Below, in pieces: positions 54,044-64,000 of a DNA stretch of 64,000 nt. The number at the start of each line of letters is the position of its first letter. The stretch's first letter is position 1. The stretch spans positions 1,221,060 through 1,285,059 of the forward strand of contig NC_052355.1 of assembly GCF_009727055.1 (NCBI RefSeq), read 5' to 3'. The notes below the pieces were generated by a model. The model was not told the origin of the DNA. It ran no database searches and saw only the letters and a program-made list of their open reading frames with translations. The stretch is from Benincasa hispida. Its lineage: Eukaryota > Streptophyta > Magnoliopsida > Cucurbitales > Cucurbitaceae. Made by a program: the position numbers and the translations under genes.

Positions 54044-55182
54044 ATAACCTAAAAATAACCTCCTCTCGTTCCCTTGGGGTAGCCTACAAATAGGCATAAC
54101 CTCAAGCATGGTTCCAATTTCTTAGGATTAGCCTCAAGCACATATATTGGGTAACCCCATATACGAAAATGACATAAACTAGCTTTATGACCATTCCATA
54201 ACTCCAAAGGTGTTCTGGCAACACTCTTAGATGAAACACAGTTAAGGATATAAGCTGTAGTCTCTACTGCATAACCCCAAAAAAAGTCAGGTAAGGAAGC
54301 GTAACTCATCATAAATCGAACCATGTCCAATAGGCTTCAATTTCTCCTCTCTGATACACTATTATGCTGAGGTGTACCAGGTGCTGAGAGTTGGGAAACT
54401 ATTCCATGTTCTATCATATAGTTCTAGAAAGAAGAATCCAAAAACTCTCCACCTTGATCAAATCGAAGTGTTTTAATCGTTCTATTTAATGCGTTTTCAA
54501 CTTTAGCCATGAACCCTTTGATCTTTTGAAAGAACTCATCCTTATATTGCATTAAATAAACATACTCATACCTTGAATCATCATCAGTAAAAGTGATGAA
54601 GTATTCATAATCTCCCCTGGCTCATACATTCATTGAACCATAAAGGTTTAAATGCACTAGCTCTAGAGGCTCTTTAGTCCTATGAACTTTTCTAGTAAAA
54701 GGCCTTTTAGTCATTTTGCCTTCAAGGCATGACTCACACATAGGTAAAAAATTTTCTTCTAACTCCCTTAGAAGTCAATTCTTTACCAAACTCTCAATCC
54801 TATTGAGATTAATGTGCCCTAATCTTAGGTGCCAAAGTTGGGCGTTCTCTTTAGGAGAAATTTTAGTCTTTTATTTTGAGTTAAGACAGTTTTAAACATC
54901 TCTATGTTATGGAGGGAATTTATTGCTTACGACCTTAGCACATACAAATTACTTTCTAGTTACGCATAACGAATATCAACATCATTTTTTGAAATAAAAA
55001 CTTTATTAACTGAAAATCTTAGTTGGTATTACATATGAGCAACAACTTTATAGAAATTAAGTTCCTCTTTAACTCGGGAACTACATATACATCATTCAGA
55101 ATGATAAATCTATTATGTATAGTCAACTGGAGTCCTCCCACTGCCACAATTGAAAGGACGTGCTCGGTTCCAATTCGCATCC
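54044..55182 (-). pseudogene. C6 integrase and pre-integrase
   Basis: Frame 54049-54330: MDMVRFMMSYASLPDFFWGY, AVETTAYILNCVSSKS, ELWNGHKASLCHFRIWGYPI, EANPKKLEPCLRLCLFVGYP. Upstream (54331-54990) the core and zinc region are readable only as fragments between stops, with complements of the PGTPQHNSVSERRN-like block, HSNLYG and HLRLGHINLNRIE. It ends abruptly at 54044, so RT, RNase H and the 3' LTR are absent. Confidence 0.82.
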
Positions 55183-55970
55183 TCATCTCACAAGGACGTG
55201 CCGCCAGGAACTAATTCCTTGAAATGAAGAACAAACATGGTTAGTGGCCCTAGAGTCAATAATCCAGGCAGAATCATCATTCTCCACTAAACAAGTTTCC
55301 ACAACTAGTAAATCACATTTACCTTGTTTAGCCTTCTTCTTGTCAGCTAAATATCTTGGGAAGTTCCGCCTCCAATGCCTGTCTTGGTTGCAATGGAAAC
55401 ACTTTCCCTTGTCAACCCTCACTGGTATCCTGCCCCTTAGAGTAGCAGGTTGTGGGTTAGCAGGCACCTTCCCCTCACCACCCTTCTTCTTCTTTCACTT
55501 TCTGGTGATGGAGGAAGAAGGCACAAACTTAGTTTCAGAGGTCGAACCTTTGTGGAACATTTTGGATGATGAAGCAACAATTGCTTCACCAACCTTCTTC
55601 TCCTTGCTTTTCAGCAAAGATTGGAAAGTCTGCAACTTATTGAGTAAAGTTGTATGGTTGTAGTCAAACCTGTTTAGAACAACGTTGCTAACAAAATGAA
55701 GGAAGCTTTCTGGTAATGACTCCAAAATGATGCTAACCTGGCTGGCCTCATCGATGCTCAACTCGTTCATCTCCGCCACGTTGAAGTGGACCATCATATT
55801 GAGAACATGTTCTCGAACAAATGTTCCCTCCTTCATCAATGAATTGAAGATGTACTCCATGATCTCTCGTGTAGTGATTAAGGGCTCATGTTTCTTGGCC
55901 AAAACTTAGGCTGGCCAAGATAAACGCTCGAGCCTTTTCGTTCGCCCGTGTCCAATGCTCATACGCCTTT
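55183..55970 (-). pseudogene. C6 gag C-terminal half and protease
   Basis: Frame 55495-55902: AKKHEPLITTREIMEYIFNS, LMKEGTFVREHVLNMMVHFN, VAEMNELSIDEASQVSIILE and FQSLLKSKEKKVGEAIVASS. Frame 55183-55467: KGKCFHCNQDRHWRRNFPRY, a zinc knuckle whose final Cys is Phe, followed by CLVENDDSAWIIDSRATNHV, a protease site in which DSG is DSR. Both changes would disable the domains. The gag N-terminal part lies beyond the inserted LTR. Confidence 0.85.
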
Positions 55971-57732
55971 TGTGAAAGAGTTAAACAACATGCAACAGAA
56001 GTATCAAGGACCATAAGCATTCTAATTCACTAATTTTGGCAAAAACTAAAACATGCTCTTCTTAAAAAGGGGGTTTTCAGAACATACCTTTGATGAACTC
56101 TCCAAGAAAACGTTTGTATAGTTGTTGTCTTCACTTGCTATCACTGTGAACCACCTCAAAGCCTTCCCTACTATGCTCTTGGAGCTTTAGGCAGAGTTGT
56201 GGGACTCAAGAATAGCTTGAAGATGTGAAGAAACAAGAAGATCTCACAGCAGCTGATTGAAGAAGATAGTTTCTTCTTCACATAAAATTTTCTCTCAAAA
56301 TTTTTCATTCCTTCTTCTCCAACAACTCCAACCTTCTTTATATATAATAGATGCACATGCAAAGAGATGGACTGCATGGCTTGCAGCTCATGCTCGGAGA
56401 ATCAAAGTAGAGAAGATAATGGCTTTTGTGTGAGCATAAAGATGATGGTAATAGAGAAAATTCATTTTCCATTTTGTGCAACCTTGCAAAACGTTTTTCC
56501 ATTTTGTTTTAAAACAAAAAATGATTTTAAATGATTTTAATTCAAAAATGATTTTCTTAAATTAATTTTAAAAATTAATTAATTTAATATCAAATATTAA
56601 ATTAAGTTTTGCACAATAATCATCTTCATATATTTAAATCATATTTAAATATATATTCTCCCGTTTAATTTGAACGTTTCAAATTAATTTCTCAATCTAT
56701 CCTAAAGCTTATCCATTTCAAACTAGTAGGGGGACCTCGCGGACCTACAGATCATGGGCTCCAACGATTCGAGATTAATCGGCTAAACTCATTATCTGAT
56801 CTAACCCGCATTCGTTAACTAATGAGACACTCCACTATAGCCCATAGTTGAACTCCCCTCACCGTAGATATATTATGTCCACTTAATAACCATAATCAGT
56901 AAGTCGATCCTTCACAGGTTGTTTGTAATCACAGCTAGGTCAAAAATACCGTTTTACCCCTGTGACTACATATTGTTCCTTAAGTTCCTACTAATCCTCT
57001 AATGAACAATTATGATTCATAATCTCTATGAATCAAATCTTTTATCTGTCATGAGAAGACGGGGCCCCATTTGTTCAAGACATGAAGTCAATACTTAAGT
57101 GAACAACCTATCTGCTAACCCTAAATAGGATAGGAGTGAATTCCATCTTGTAAGACTATGTCCCCAGCTATTCATCCGGTCTTATCCCCAAAATGTTAAG
57201 CTTATTGAGCAGTGTTGTTGGACTACCCTCACCGTTTGCAGATCAAAGGATAATCCCAAAAGAACAAGAGTTCATAGCTAGCTTAGGATTAAGATCAAGT
57301 TAACCTAGGTTATAAAATAAATGAAATAGTTAGTTTTAACAGTAAATGGTCGTTATAAAGAAAAGTGACTATTTTCGTGGTCCAGTCTATATGCAAACTC
57401 ATTGCATAGGATGCCCTCACTCTCATGTCTCAACATGAACGATTTGTGGATCACATCATTTGTAGCACCTTACAACTTCTTGTAACAACTACAGAGTGGG
57501 CCGCATCTTATAGTGTTATCAGGGTGAGATACCCAATTTCATCCATATACTTATTAGACCATTTAGGCTATATGCTGTCAACTTGATCCTGTTTATGTCA
57601 CCACATAAAGTTACAGCATTCAGACTATAGCGAAGGATGCATTTATCGGATTTTCATAATAAGATGCAAAATCAACAAGTCATTGTTATTAATAAAATAG
57701 AATGTTTAACACGAACTGCGAGTTCTAGAACA
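55971..57732 (-). repeat. C3-type solo LTR inserted in C6 gag
   Basis: Plus-strand left end TGTGAAAGAGTTAAAC and right end GAGTTCTAGAACA (minus start TGTTCTAGAACTCGCAG). Length is 1762 bp. It matches C3 and C5 LTR blocks (e.g. AATGAACAATTA..TTT near 57000 and AGACTATGTCCCCAGCTATTC). It splits gag between ARNVR and AYEHWTRANEKAR. The flanks CCTTT and TTCCG are not an evident TSD. Confidence 0.83.
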
Positions 57733-57911
57733 TTCCGAACAACTCGAACGTTTCGAGCAGTGGTAGGAGGTGGAATAGAAGGACACTCATCCATAAGGAC
57801 GAACCTAAGGTCATCGATGATTAGTATCGTATTAATAGTGTTTTTCCAACAAGTGTAATTTTCGTCAGTCAGATTATCAGTGGCAAGTAATGAAAGAGTA
57901 GCGGTAGCCAT
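57733..57911 (-). pseudogene. C6 gag N-terminus
   Basis: The start ATG is at 57911. The frame reads MATATLSLLATDNLTDENYT, CWKNTINTILIIDDLRFVLM, DECPSIPPPTTARNVR, then runs into the inserted LTR. This is the conserved N-terminal domain of copia gag in this family, with the WK.tiNTIL and eECP blocks intact. The spurious tail VVRNVLELAVRV is LTR-derived. Confidence 0.87.
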
Positions 57912-58497
57912 AATTTAAATTGTTGAAAAAAGAACAAACTTAAATAAGTCTACAAACTTAAATAAGTCTACTTGCATTAAACCACTATTGAAACCAATTA
58001 AGTTTTAGCAAAATAGTCTAGTGTACCCTAAGTGACATCTATTTTGCAATGATGCTCCAGTGAGGCAGGACAAAAGTCACCGTAGGGAGATCAAGTGCCC
58101 CTTCACTCGAATGAGACAATCTTCACCATTAGACAGAAACAACTCCTTGTAACTGAACCTAATAGTCACCATTGTTCAGTCCAGAATTTGTTAACAACCT
58201 TAACAATTATGTGTAAGTGTAACCCCTCATTTTAGGCCCTAGAGTCCCATCCTAATGAGCCAACCTTAGGGAAAATCCGATTAGGACAAGAGACTGGAGC
58301 AACCCTATCCATTTATGGAGATCAAATAAAGAGTTGTGCAAAACTACCATCCTTTAGGGGGACACTCCCAAGATGCCACGAGGAGATGCACAAAAACAAC
58401 CTAATGAGAGAGACCGAGGGATATGTTGTCACACGTCCCGCTCTCACTTACTATGAACATTCTCTCCTTTCTCCTTGGTATTGACCTACCCAAATGT
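57912..58497 (-). other. C6 untranslated leader
   Basis: Matches the C4 leader (31640-32200) by eye, including AGTCACCG..GGG.GA.CAAGTGCCCCTTCACT and the block around GGACACTCCCAAG. It ends at about 58497, where plus-strand LTR sequence of C7 starts. No primer site or 5' LTR of its own remains. Confidence 0.78.
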
Positions 58498-59396
58498 ATG
58501 AGATACATTATGATATGTGATATCAAACTATAGGTTATGAATATAATATGATTATATTTTTTAATTTATTTATTGGTCGATTATAAGATAATTGGCCGAC
58601 GTTTTCTCCGATTTCGTGCGTAAGTGAGAAGTTGAATTTAGTTCTAGTAACTAAAGAATAAAATGAAAATTGTTTTCATTTTGCACGAGAGACGCATAAT
58701 CGCTTACGGTGTGAAAGTCTTCTATTGCTTAGTGTTGAGAGCCTATATGATAGTGCCCGCTTAACTAAACGATCGCAAATTTGCGCTTTCCTAAACGATC
58801 GCCCGTAATTTCCCAAACAATTGCTTACCTTTACTAGACGATCGCTTAGCGCCTGAGCATAACTAAACGATCGCTTGTCTTTTTATAGACGATCTTTTAG
58901 CATTTACTACACGATCGTGTACCTCGTACTAAACGATCAAGCATTCAACTATACCTATACGATAGTCTTGTTATTCTCCCACTTGTTTGATCGTAGTACA
59001 CGATAGTCTTTCCTCCTCCCCTCTACCAATTCCATCAAAGCCCACCCTTTGGATTCTCACTCCGAGAATACTGAGGCTCCGAGTGGTGGTGTTTATCCTC
59101 GTTTACCTGTTGTTCGTGCGTTGCTGTTCGTGTAGACAACTGAGCTGTTGCTGGGTGATCACTTGCTAGATGTGAAAAAGCGAGAGGAGTTCGTTCATGG
59201 AGAGACCGAGTTTTGTGAAGAAAGTCTTCAACTGGTATGTTCTCTCGGTCTTTTGTTTTTATCTTTTAAAAGCATGCTAGTAATTTAGTGTTACCAATGC
59301 ATATTTCTATGTTTAATGTATATATGGAAATTCTGTCACAATGAATTGGAAAGATCCGCTTCCGCTCATAGGTACTCTTGTATAAGAGTTCTTTCA
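58498..59396 (+). repeat. C7 5' LTR remnant with ACGATCG array
   Basis: Corresponds to 7700-8663 of the C1 LTR and ends AAGAGTTCTTTCA. The array at 58735-59000 has several TAAACGATCGC copies. No primer site follows: the next base starts coding sequence (GCGAACCC). Confidence 0.87.
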
Positions 59397-60560
59397 TTGC
59401 GAACCCACTAGAACGCTACATGGGTTTGACTGAAGCCCAACACATCATGTCTGATGATGGAGTTGAGGATCCATTGTCTTATAAGCAAGCAATGGAGGAT
59501 GTAGACAAAGATGAATGGATTAAAGCCATGAATCGGGAAATGGAGTCTATGTACCTCAATTCTGTCTGGGAACTTATGGATCAACCTGATGGGGTAAAAC
59601 CTATAGGGTGTAAATGGATCTAAAAGAGAAAACGAGGTGTAGATGGAAAGGTGCAGAACTTTAAGGCTAGACTTGTGGCAAAGGGATATACCCAGGTCGA
59701 GGGAGTCTACTATGTAGAAACTTTCTCACTGTTGTCATGTTGAAGTCTATCAGGATTCTTCTATCCATAGGCACATTTTATGATTATGAGATATGGCAAA
59801 TGGACGTCAAGACTGCCTTTTTGAATGGTAATCTTGAGGAGACCATCTACATGGCTAAACTAGAGCGTTTCATTGCTCCAGATCAAGAGCAAAGAGTTTA
59901 CAAGCTTAATAAGTCCATTTAGGGGCTGAAACAGGCGTCTAGATTGTGGAACATTAGATTTGATAGTGTGATCAAATCGTTTGGCTTTGATCAAAACGTT
60001 GATGAGCCTTGTGTTTACAAGAAAATCATCAACAATTCACTAACTTTCCTGGTATTGTATGTGGATGATATCCTATTCGTTGGGAATGATTTAGGTTTTT
60101 TTTATTGACATTAAAAAGTGGCTAGCCGCCTAATTCCAAATGAAAGATTGGGGAGAGGCACAGTATGTTCTAGGGATCCAGATCATTTGGAATCGTAAGA
60201 ACAAGAGGTTGGCCTTGTCTCAGGCATCATACATTGACAAGATGTTGATCAGGTACTCGATGTAGAATTCTAAGAGGGGTTTATTACCCTTCAGGCATGG
60301 AATTATTTTGTCTAAAGAATAGTGTCCTAAGACACCTCAAGATGTTGAAGAAATGAGACAAACTCCCTATACTTCGGCTATTGGAAGCCTCATGTATGCA
60401 ATGTTATGTACGAGACCTAACATTTGCTATGCAGTAGGGATTGTCAGTCGTTACTAGTCCAATGTAGGATTAGATCACTAGACGACGATCAAAATGATTC
60501 TCAAGTATCTTCGGAGAATGAGAGACTATATGCTCGTGTATGAAGATAAGGATTTGATCC
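59397..60560 (+). pseudogene. C7 reverse transcriptase
   Basis: Frames: ANPLERYMGLTEAQHIMSDD, GVEDPLSYKQAMEDVDKDEW, IKAMNREMESMYLNSVWELM and GVKPIGCKWI, then a stop where Tyr is expected; [67 protein letters not shown], a stop, then GLKQASRLWNIRFD; QNVDEPCVYKKIINNS and LVLYVDDILFVGNDLG (intact YVDD, about 60050-60095). A run of T at 60099 marks a frameshift. This is the best preserved RT in the window, but not open. Confidence 0.88.
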
Positions 60561-61037
60561 TTACAAGATACATAGACTCTAACTTTCAGACTGATTGAGA
60601 TTCTAAAAAATCGACATCAGGGTCAGTGTTCACTCTGAATGGAGGGGCTGTAGCTTGGCGAAGCATCAAGCAAGGATGCATCGTGCACTCCACTACGAAA
60701 GCCAAATATATAGCCGCTTGTGAAGCTACTAAAGAGGTTGTTTGGCTTAGGAAGTTCCTTACAGATTTGAAAGTTGTTCCAAATATGTCTTTGTCGATCA
60801 CTCTCTATTGTGATAATAGCGGGGCTATGGCAAGTACTAAGGAACCTCGGAGTCACTGTAGAGCCAAGCATATTGTATCATTTGATTAGGGACATTGTGC
60901 ATCGCGGTGATGTGATAGTCACGAAGATCGCATCGGAGCACAATGTTGCCGATCCCTTTACAAAGGCTCTCATAGCTAAAGTGTTCAAGGGTCACCGAGA
61001 GAGTCTGAGTCTACGGGACATGCGGAATATTATCTAG
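60561..61037 (+). pseudogene. C7 RNase H
   Basis: Frame 60626-60889: MFTLNGGAVAWRSIKQGCIV, HSTTKAKYIAACEATKEVVW, LRKFLTDLKVVPNMSLSITL, YCDNSGAMASTKEPRSH (the conserved CDNSGA block). A frameshift near 60880 leads to LIRDIVHRGDVIVTKIASEH, NVADPFTKALIAKVFKGHRE and the end SLSLRDMRNII with a stop at 61037. Upstream traces of YTDSDFQTD (about 60580) contain a stop. It directly precedes the polypurine tract. Confidence 0.86.
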
Positions 61038-61133
61038 GACAAGTGGAAGATGATACTGGTTTATAGAGTATGCCCTAGTTTATTATATATTGTACTGTTT
61101 TATGTATTGTACATTAGTCTCTCGAGGCATTAG

Positions 61134-61147
61134 AACAAGTGGGAGAT
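61134..61147 (+). promoter_or_regulatory. C7 polypurine tract
   Basis: AACAAGTGGGAGAT immediately before the 3' LTR start TGTTGGCATTGG at 61148. Confidence 0.82.
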
Positions 61148-61646
61148 TGTTGGCATTGGTGTCCTAATTCTCCTGGTGGTCTCGTAGTTTGTAAAAATTT
61201 TGTACACATTGTTATTAATAAAATAAATGTTATTTTATTTTCATTTACTCATATCCAATAAACTAAGATCCGTGGTTATTTCATGTAAACTTAAGCATGT
61301 ATGTGAGACATACAAGTGGATCATGCCTTAAGTAATATCCTAAATGGTCTGTAGTATAAGGATAAAGGAGAGACACCTTATCCTGGTGACACTGCAGATA
61401 GGGCCCACTTTGTAGATATTTACAAGTGTTGTAAAGTGCTACAAATGGTGACCATTCATGTGGAGACATGTGAGTGGGGGTATCCTATACAAAGAGTTTG
61501 TATAAGATTGGATCACGAGATAATTAGTCTCTTTATATAACGTCGTTTATTATTGAGACTTACATTTCACTAAAATGACCATAGGTGACATCACCTTAAT
61601 CCTGAGTGTTTTGGGAACTCCTACCTATGAGGGCGGTCCATTGATT
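61148..61646 (+). repeat. C7 3' LTR, first part
   Basis: Starts TGTTGGCATTGGTGTCC. It continues at 63868 after the solo LTR, with CTATGAGGGCGGTCCATTGATT on the left flank resuming AGTATGGGTGAGAG on the right. Confidence 0.88.
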
Positions 61647-63862
61647 TGAAGGAAATCAGATTCAAGATTTCCATGAGCAGTGAAAGAAAGATCATTCCAA
61701 ATCAAAATCATAAATGAATATAACATTTAAAGTCGACTTCAAACAAGCGGTTATACAAATCATACAAAAGTTACAGCATGAAAAATACAAATGCACAAAG
61801 AGCAAATTGTACGAACAATCGAAAAAGTATCTCCACGCTCCGTTGTGCGGCCGCTCGAACAACAACAACCTTGAACACTCGATCTACATGACCGCAACAC
61901 AGCACGAACTCTTCACACTCGTCATCAATGATCACCTCGACCAAGAAATCCTCAGCAACAGCACGAACGACCTCTAGAAAACCTCGATAGTGACGAGTTG
62001 AGTCGATCACACCAATAAGGCTACTGGTTAATCTCGGTGTGAGAATCCAGAGGATGGGCTCTGTTTCGAACTTGGTATCAGGCAGACAAAGAAGGATAAC
62101 CCGATCGCATACACGACTGGCAAGTGGGAGATGGCGGAGACCTATTGTATAGGTCGATGCCCAATTGTTTAGCTAAAGCTATGCGATCGTCTAGCAAAAG
62201 CTATTGCAATTGTTTAGCTCATCATTTAGCTCGTTCTGTCGCCTACAGACTTACATGATCATTTACTTAGGCATATGATCGCTTAAGCAATACTATGCAA
62301 TCGTTTGTTAAATACTACAACGATCGTTTAGCTCGCCACTGCACGTCATTTAGCTCACCCAACCGTCGTTTAGTAAATCTGTATTTTACTTGATGATTCC
62401 GTGAGATTCTTTGTGTGAGAGAGAATCTTGAAAAATATTTTTACGAAAACTTTTCAATGGTTTTGTAAATCATCTTTTTTACAAAGAGAAAAACCATTTT
62501 CCCTATAACTCACGGTTACCATCGAATTCAATAACCACCCATTCACTTGTTTATTTAAAGAAAAATAATTAATTATCCAATAATTAATATTATTATAAAT
62601 ATAAATGATAACCAACTTATCATACTATATTTATAACCTATAGTTTTAATATTTCATCTCATGAAACATATAAACCATAGTTCTTTCTATTCCATGGTAC
62701 TTAATGTATATCGCATTTACATCAATCCTCCATTAGATGTATCTTATACATAATACCAATTATATCATATATAATCAAAATACCTCTTGTCAAATTGAAC
62801 ATTTCAAATCAACACCAAGAACTGACCCTCAATTGAATCCATTGAGCTACCAAGGGGACCTCATGGACCTGTAGCTCGAAGCTCCAATGGTACGTGAATA
62901 ACTGACTAAACTTTTTAGTCACAGGATCCACCATCCGTTAACTGCCAGGCACTCCACTAAAGACCAACAGTTGAACTCTCCTTACCACAGATATATTATG
63001 TGTCTGTCTTAACCAATGAGCAGTGCGACAACCCTTCACAGATCGCTCGTAAATACAGCTGGGCCAATAACAGTTATGCCTCTATAGTTACATCTGTCTC
63101 CTTAAGTACCACTGATCCCTCTAATGAACATAAGTCATAGTCTTACTATGACCGAGTCTTCTCTTCCAAAGAGAAGCTGTGGCCATTATGTTCAAGCCTC
63201 AGAATCAGCCCTTAAGGGAGCAATCTCTCTACTTATCCCTGCTTTGGGAAAGGAATGAATTCCATCTTGTGGATTGAGTTCCTAGCTCCCAGATCAGACA
63301 ACTCCCAAAAAATGAAGGCATGTTGAGTTGGCAATCTGGCCACTCTCACCCATACTCATCAAAGGACCGCCCTCAAAGGCAGAAGTTCTTAAAACATTCA
63401 GGATTGAGGTCGTGTCATCTATTGTCATTTAGGTGAGATGTAAGTCTCTAGTATCAACGGCGTTATATACAGAGTCTAGTCATCTCGTGGTCTAGGTCTT
63501 ATACAAACTCTTTGTATAGGATACCCTCGCTCGCACGTCTCCACACGAATGGTCAGGATCTACCATCTGTAGTAGTTTATAACACTTGCAAACTTCTACA
63601 AAGCAGGCTGTATCCGTAGTGTCACCAGGATCAGGTATCCCACGTTAATCCTTATACTACATACCTATTTAGGTTATCACTTAAAGCATGATCCACTTGT
63701 ATATCACATATACATGCTTAAATTCACAAAGATAACCAAGGAGCTTTTTTTATTGGATATGAGTAAATGCCAGAATTCAATAACACTTATTTTATTCATT
63801 AAACAAAGTGTATCTTTACAAAGCAACGAGACTCCGAGAGAATTAGGACACCAATCACAACA
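61647..63862 (-). repeat. Copia solo LTR with 5-bp TSD
   Basis: The minus strand begins TGTTGTGATTGGTGTCC at 63862; the other end is TGAAGGAAATCAG at 61647. It is flanked by TGATT (61642-61646 and 63863-63867). Length is 2216 bp. It is a C1-subfamily LTR inserted in an LTR of the same subfamily in opposite orientation. The ACGATCG array is at 62150-62360. Confidence 0.92.
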
Positions 63863-63867
63863 TGATT

Positions 63868-64000
63868 AGTATGGGTGAGAGTGGCCAGATTGCCAACTCA
63901 ATAAGCCTACCTTTATTGAGATTTGTCTGATTGGGGAGCTAGGAACTCAGTTACACAAGACAAAATTCATTTCTTCCCAGAAGCAGAGGTAAGTAGATAA
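63868..64000 (+). repeat. C7 3' LTR, continuation
   Basis: Resumes the LTR after the insertion (AGTATGGGTGAGAGTGGCC, as in 51269-51300 of C8) and leaves the window. Confidence 0.83.

Larger units (their letters stand above)
58498..64000 (+). mobile_element. C7: Ty1/copia element lacking gag and integrase
   Basis: Plus strand: 3' part of a 5' LTR (58498-59396), directly joined to the pre-RT linker, RT, RNase H, polypurine tract and the 3' LTR (61148 onward, interrupted by a solo LTR, then leaving the window). Leader, gag, protease and integrase are deleted. Confidence 0.87.

Noticed and set aside
61714..62010. 87- and 79-residue frames on both strands
   Set aside because: Both sit in the solo copia LTR 61647-63862. 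The other LTR copies do not preserve them.

Overview
The window is repeat-dense plant nuclear DNA, almost certainly from a eudicot. I see no host protein gene, tRNA or rRNA. Nearly everything is LTR retrotransposon sequence, mostly broken: Ty1/copia elements of one gag-pol lineage and Ty3/gypsy elements of two kinds (Athila/Tat-like, primed by tRNA-Asp, and chromovirus-like). One truncated hAT DNA transposon is also present. The copia gag-pol resembles the abundant gag/pol family I remember from Cucurbitaceae, but that is a recollection and was not tested.

Labels used below. 1-5964: G1, minus-strand Athila-like element running off the left edge, inserted in the 3' LTR of G2. 5965-17690: G2, minus-strand gypsy element whose pol is split by C1 (6627-16152, plus-strand copia); C1 in turn contains a G1-family lone LTR (9624-11442). 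17691-20227: low-feature sequence with a poly-T tract, a gypsy remnant (G4) and a possible CACTA end. 20228-25796: C2, minus copia, with a solo LTR (22580-24240). 25797-28140: C3, plus-strand copia LTR and leader. 28141-37601: C4, minus copia with a solo LTR (34649-36340) inside its 5' LTR. 37602-39157: 5' part of a hAT element, cut by C4 and itself sitting in the LTR of C5. 39158-43190: C5, minus copia. 43203-44870: LTR scrap and low-feature DNA. 44870-51013: G3, minus Athila-like element, its gag split by another Athila-like LTR. 51014-52877: C8, copia LTR. 52878-54043: C9 leader/LTR piece plus a gag scrap. 54044-58497: C6, minus copia, gag split by a solo LTR. 58498-64000: C7, plus copia, its 3' LTR holding a solo LTR (61647-63862).

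Reading frames survive as fragments. Several catalytic motifs are mutated (YVDD to YVDN or NADD, protease DSG to DSR or DSD, lost zinc-knuckle Cys). Three solo LTRs have clear 5-bp target duplications, so the nesting order is readable. Nothing suggests a currently autonomous element.

Two sequence-level patterns stand out. Athila-like LTRs of three families begin with a short hairpin with a GAAA loop whose stem covaries between families. Arrays of the palindrome-like motif CTAAACGATCGTTTAG occur in LTRs or leaders of both copia and gypsy elements. The assembly also carries visible artefacts: a 720-N gap, Tn5 mosaic-end junction adapters at four sites with scrambled or duplicated flanks, and a 91-bp exact duplication around a single N. 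ORFs crossing those sites are not biological.
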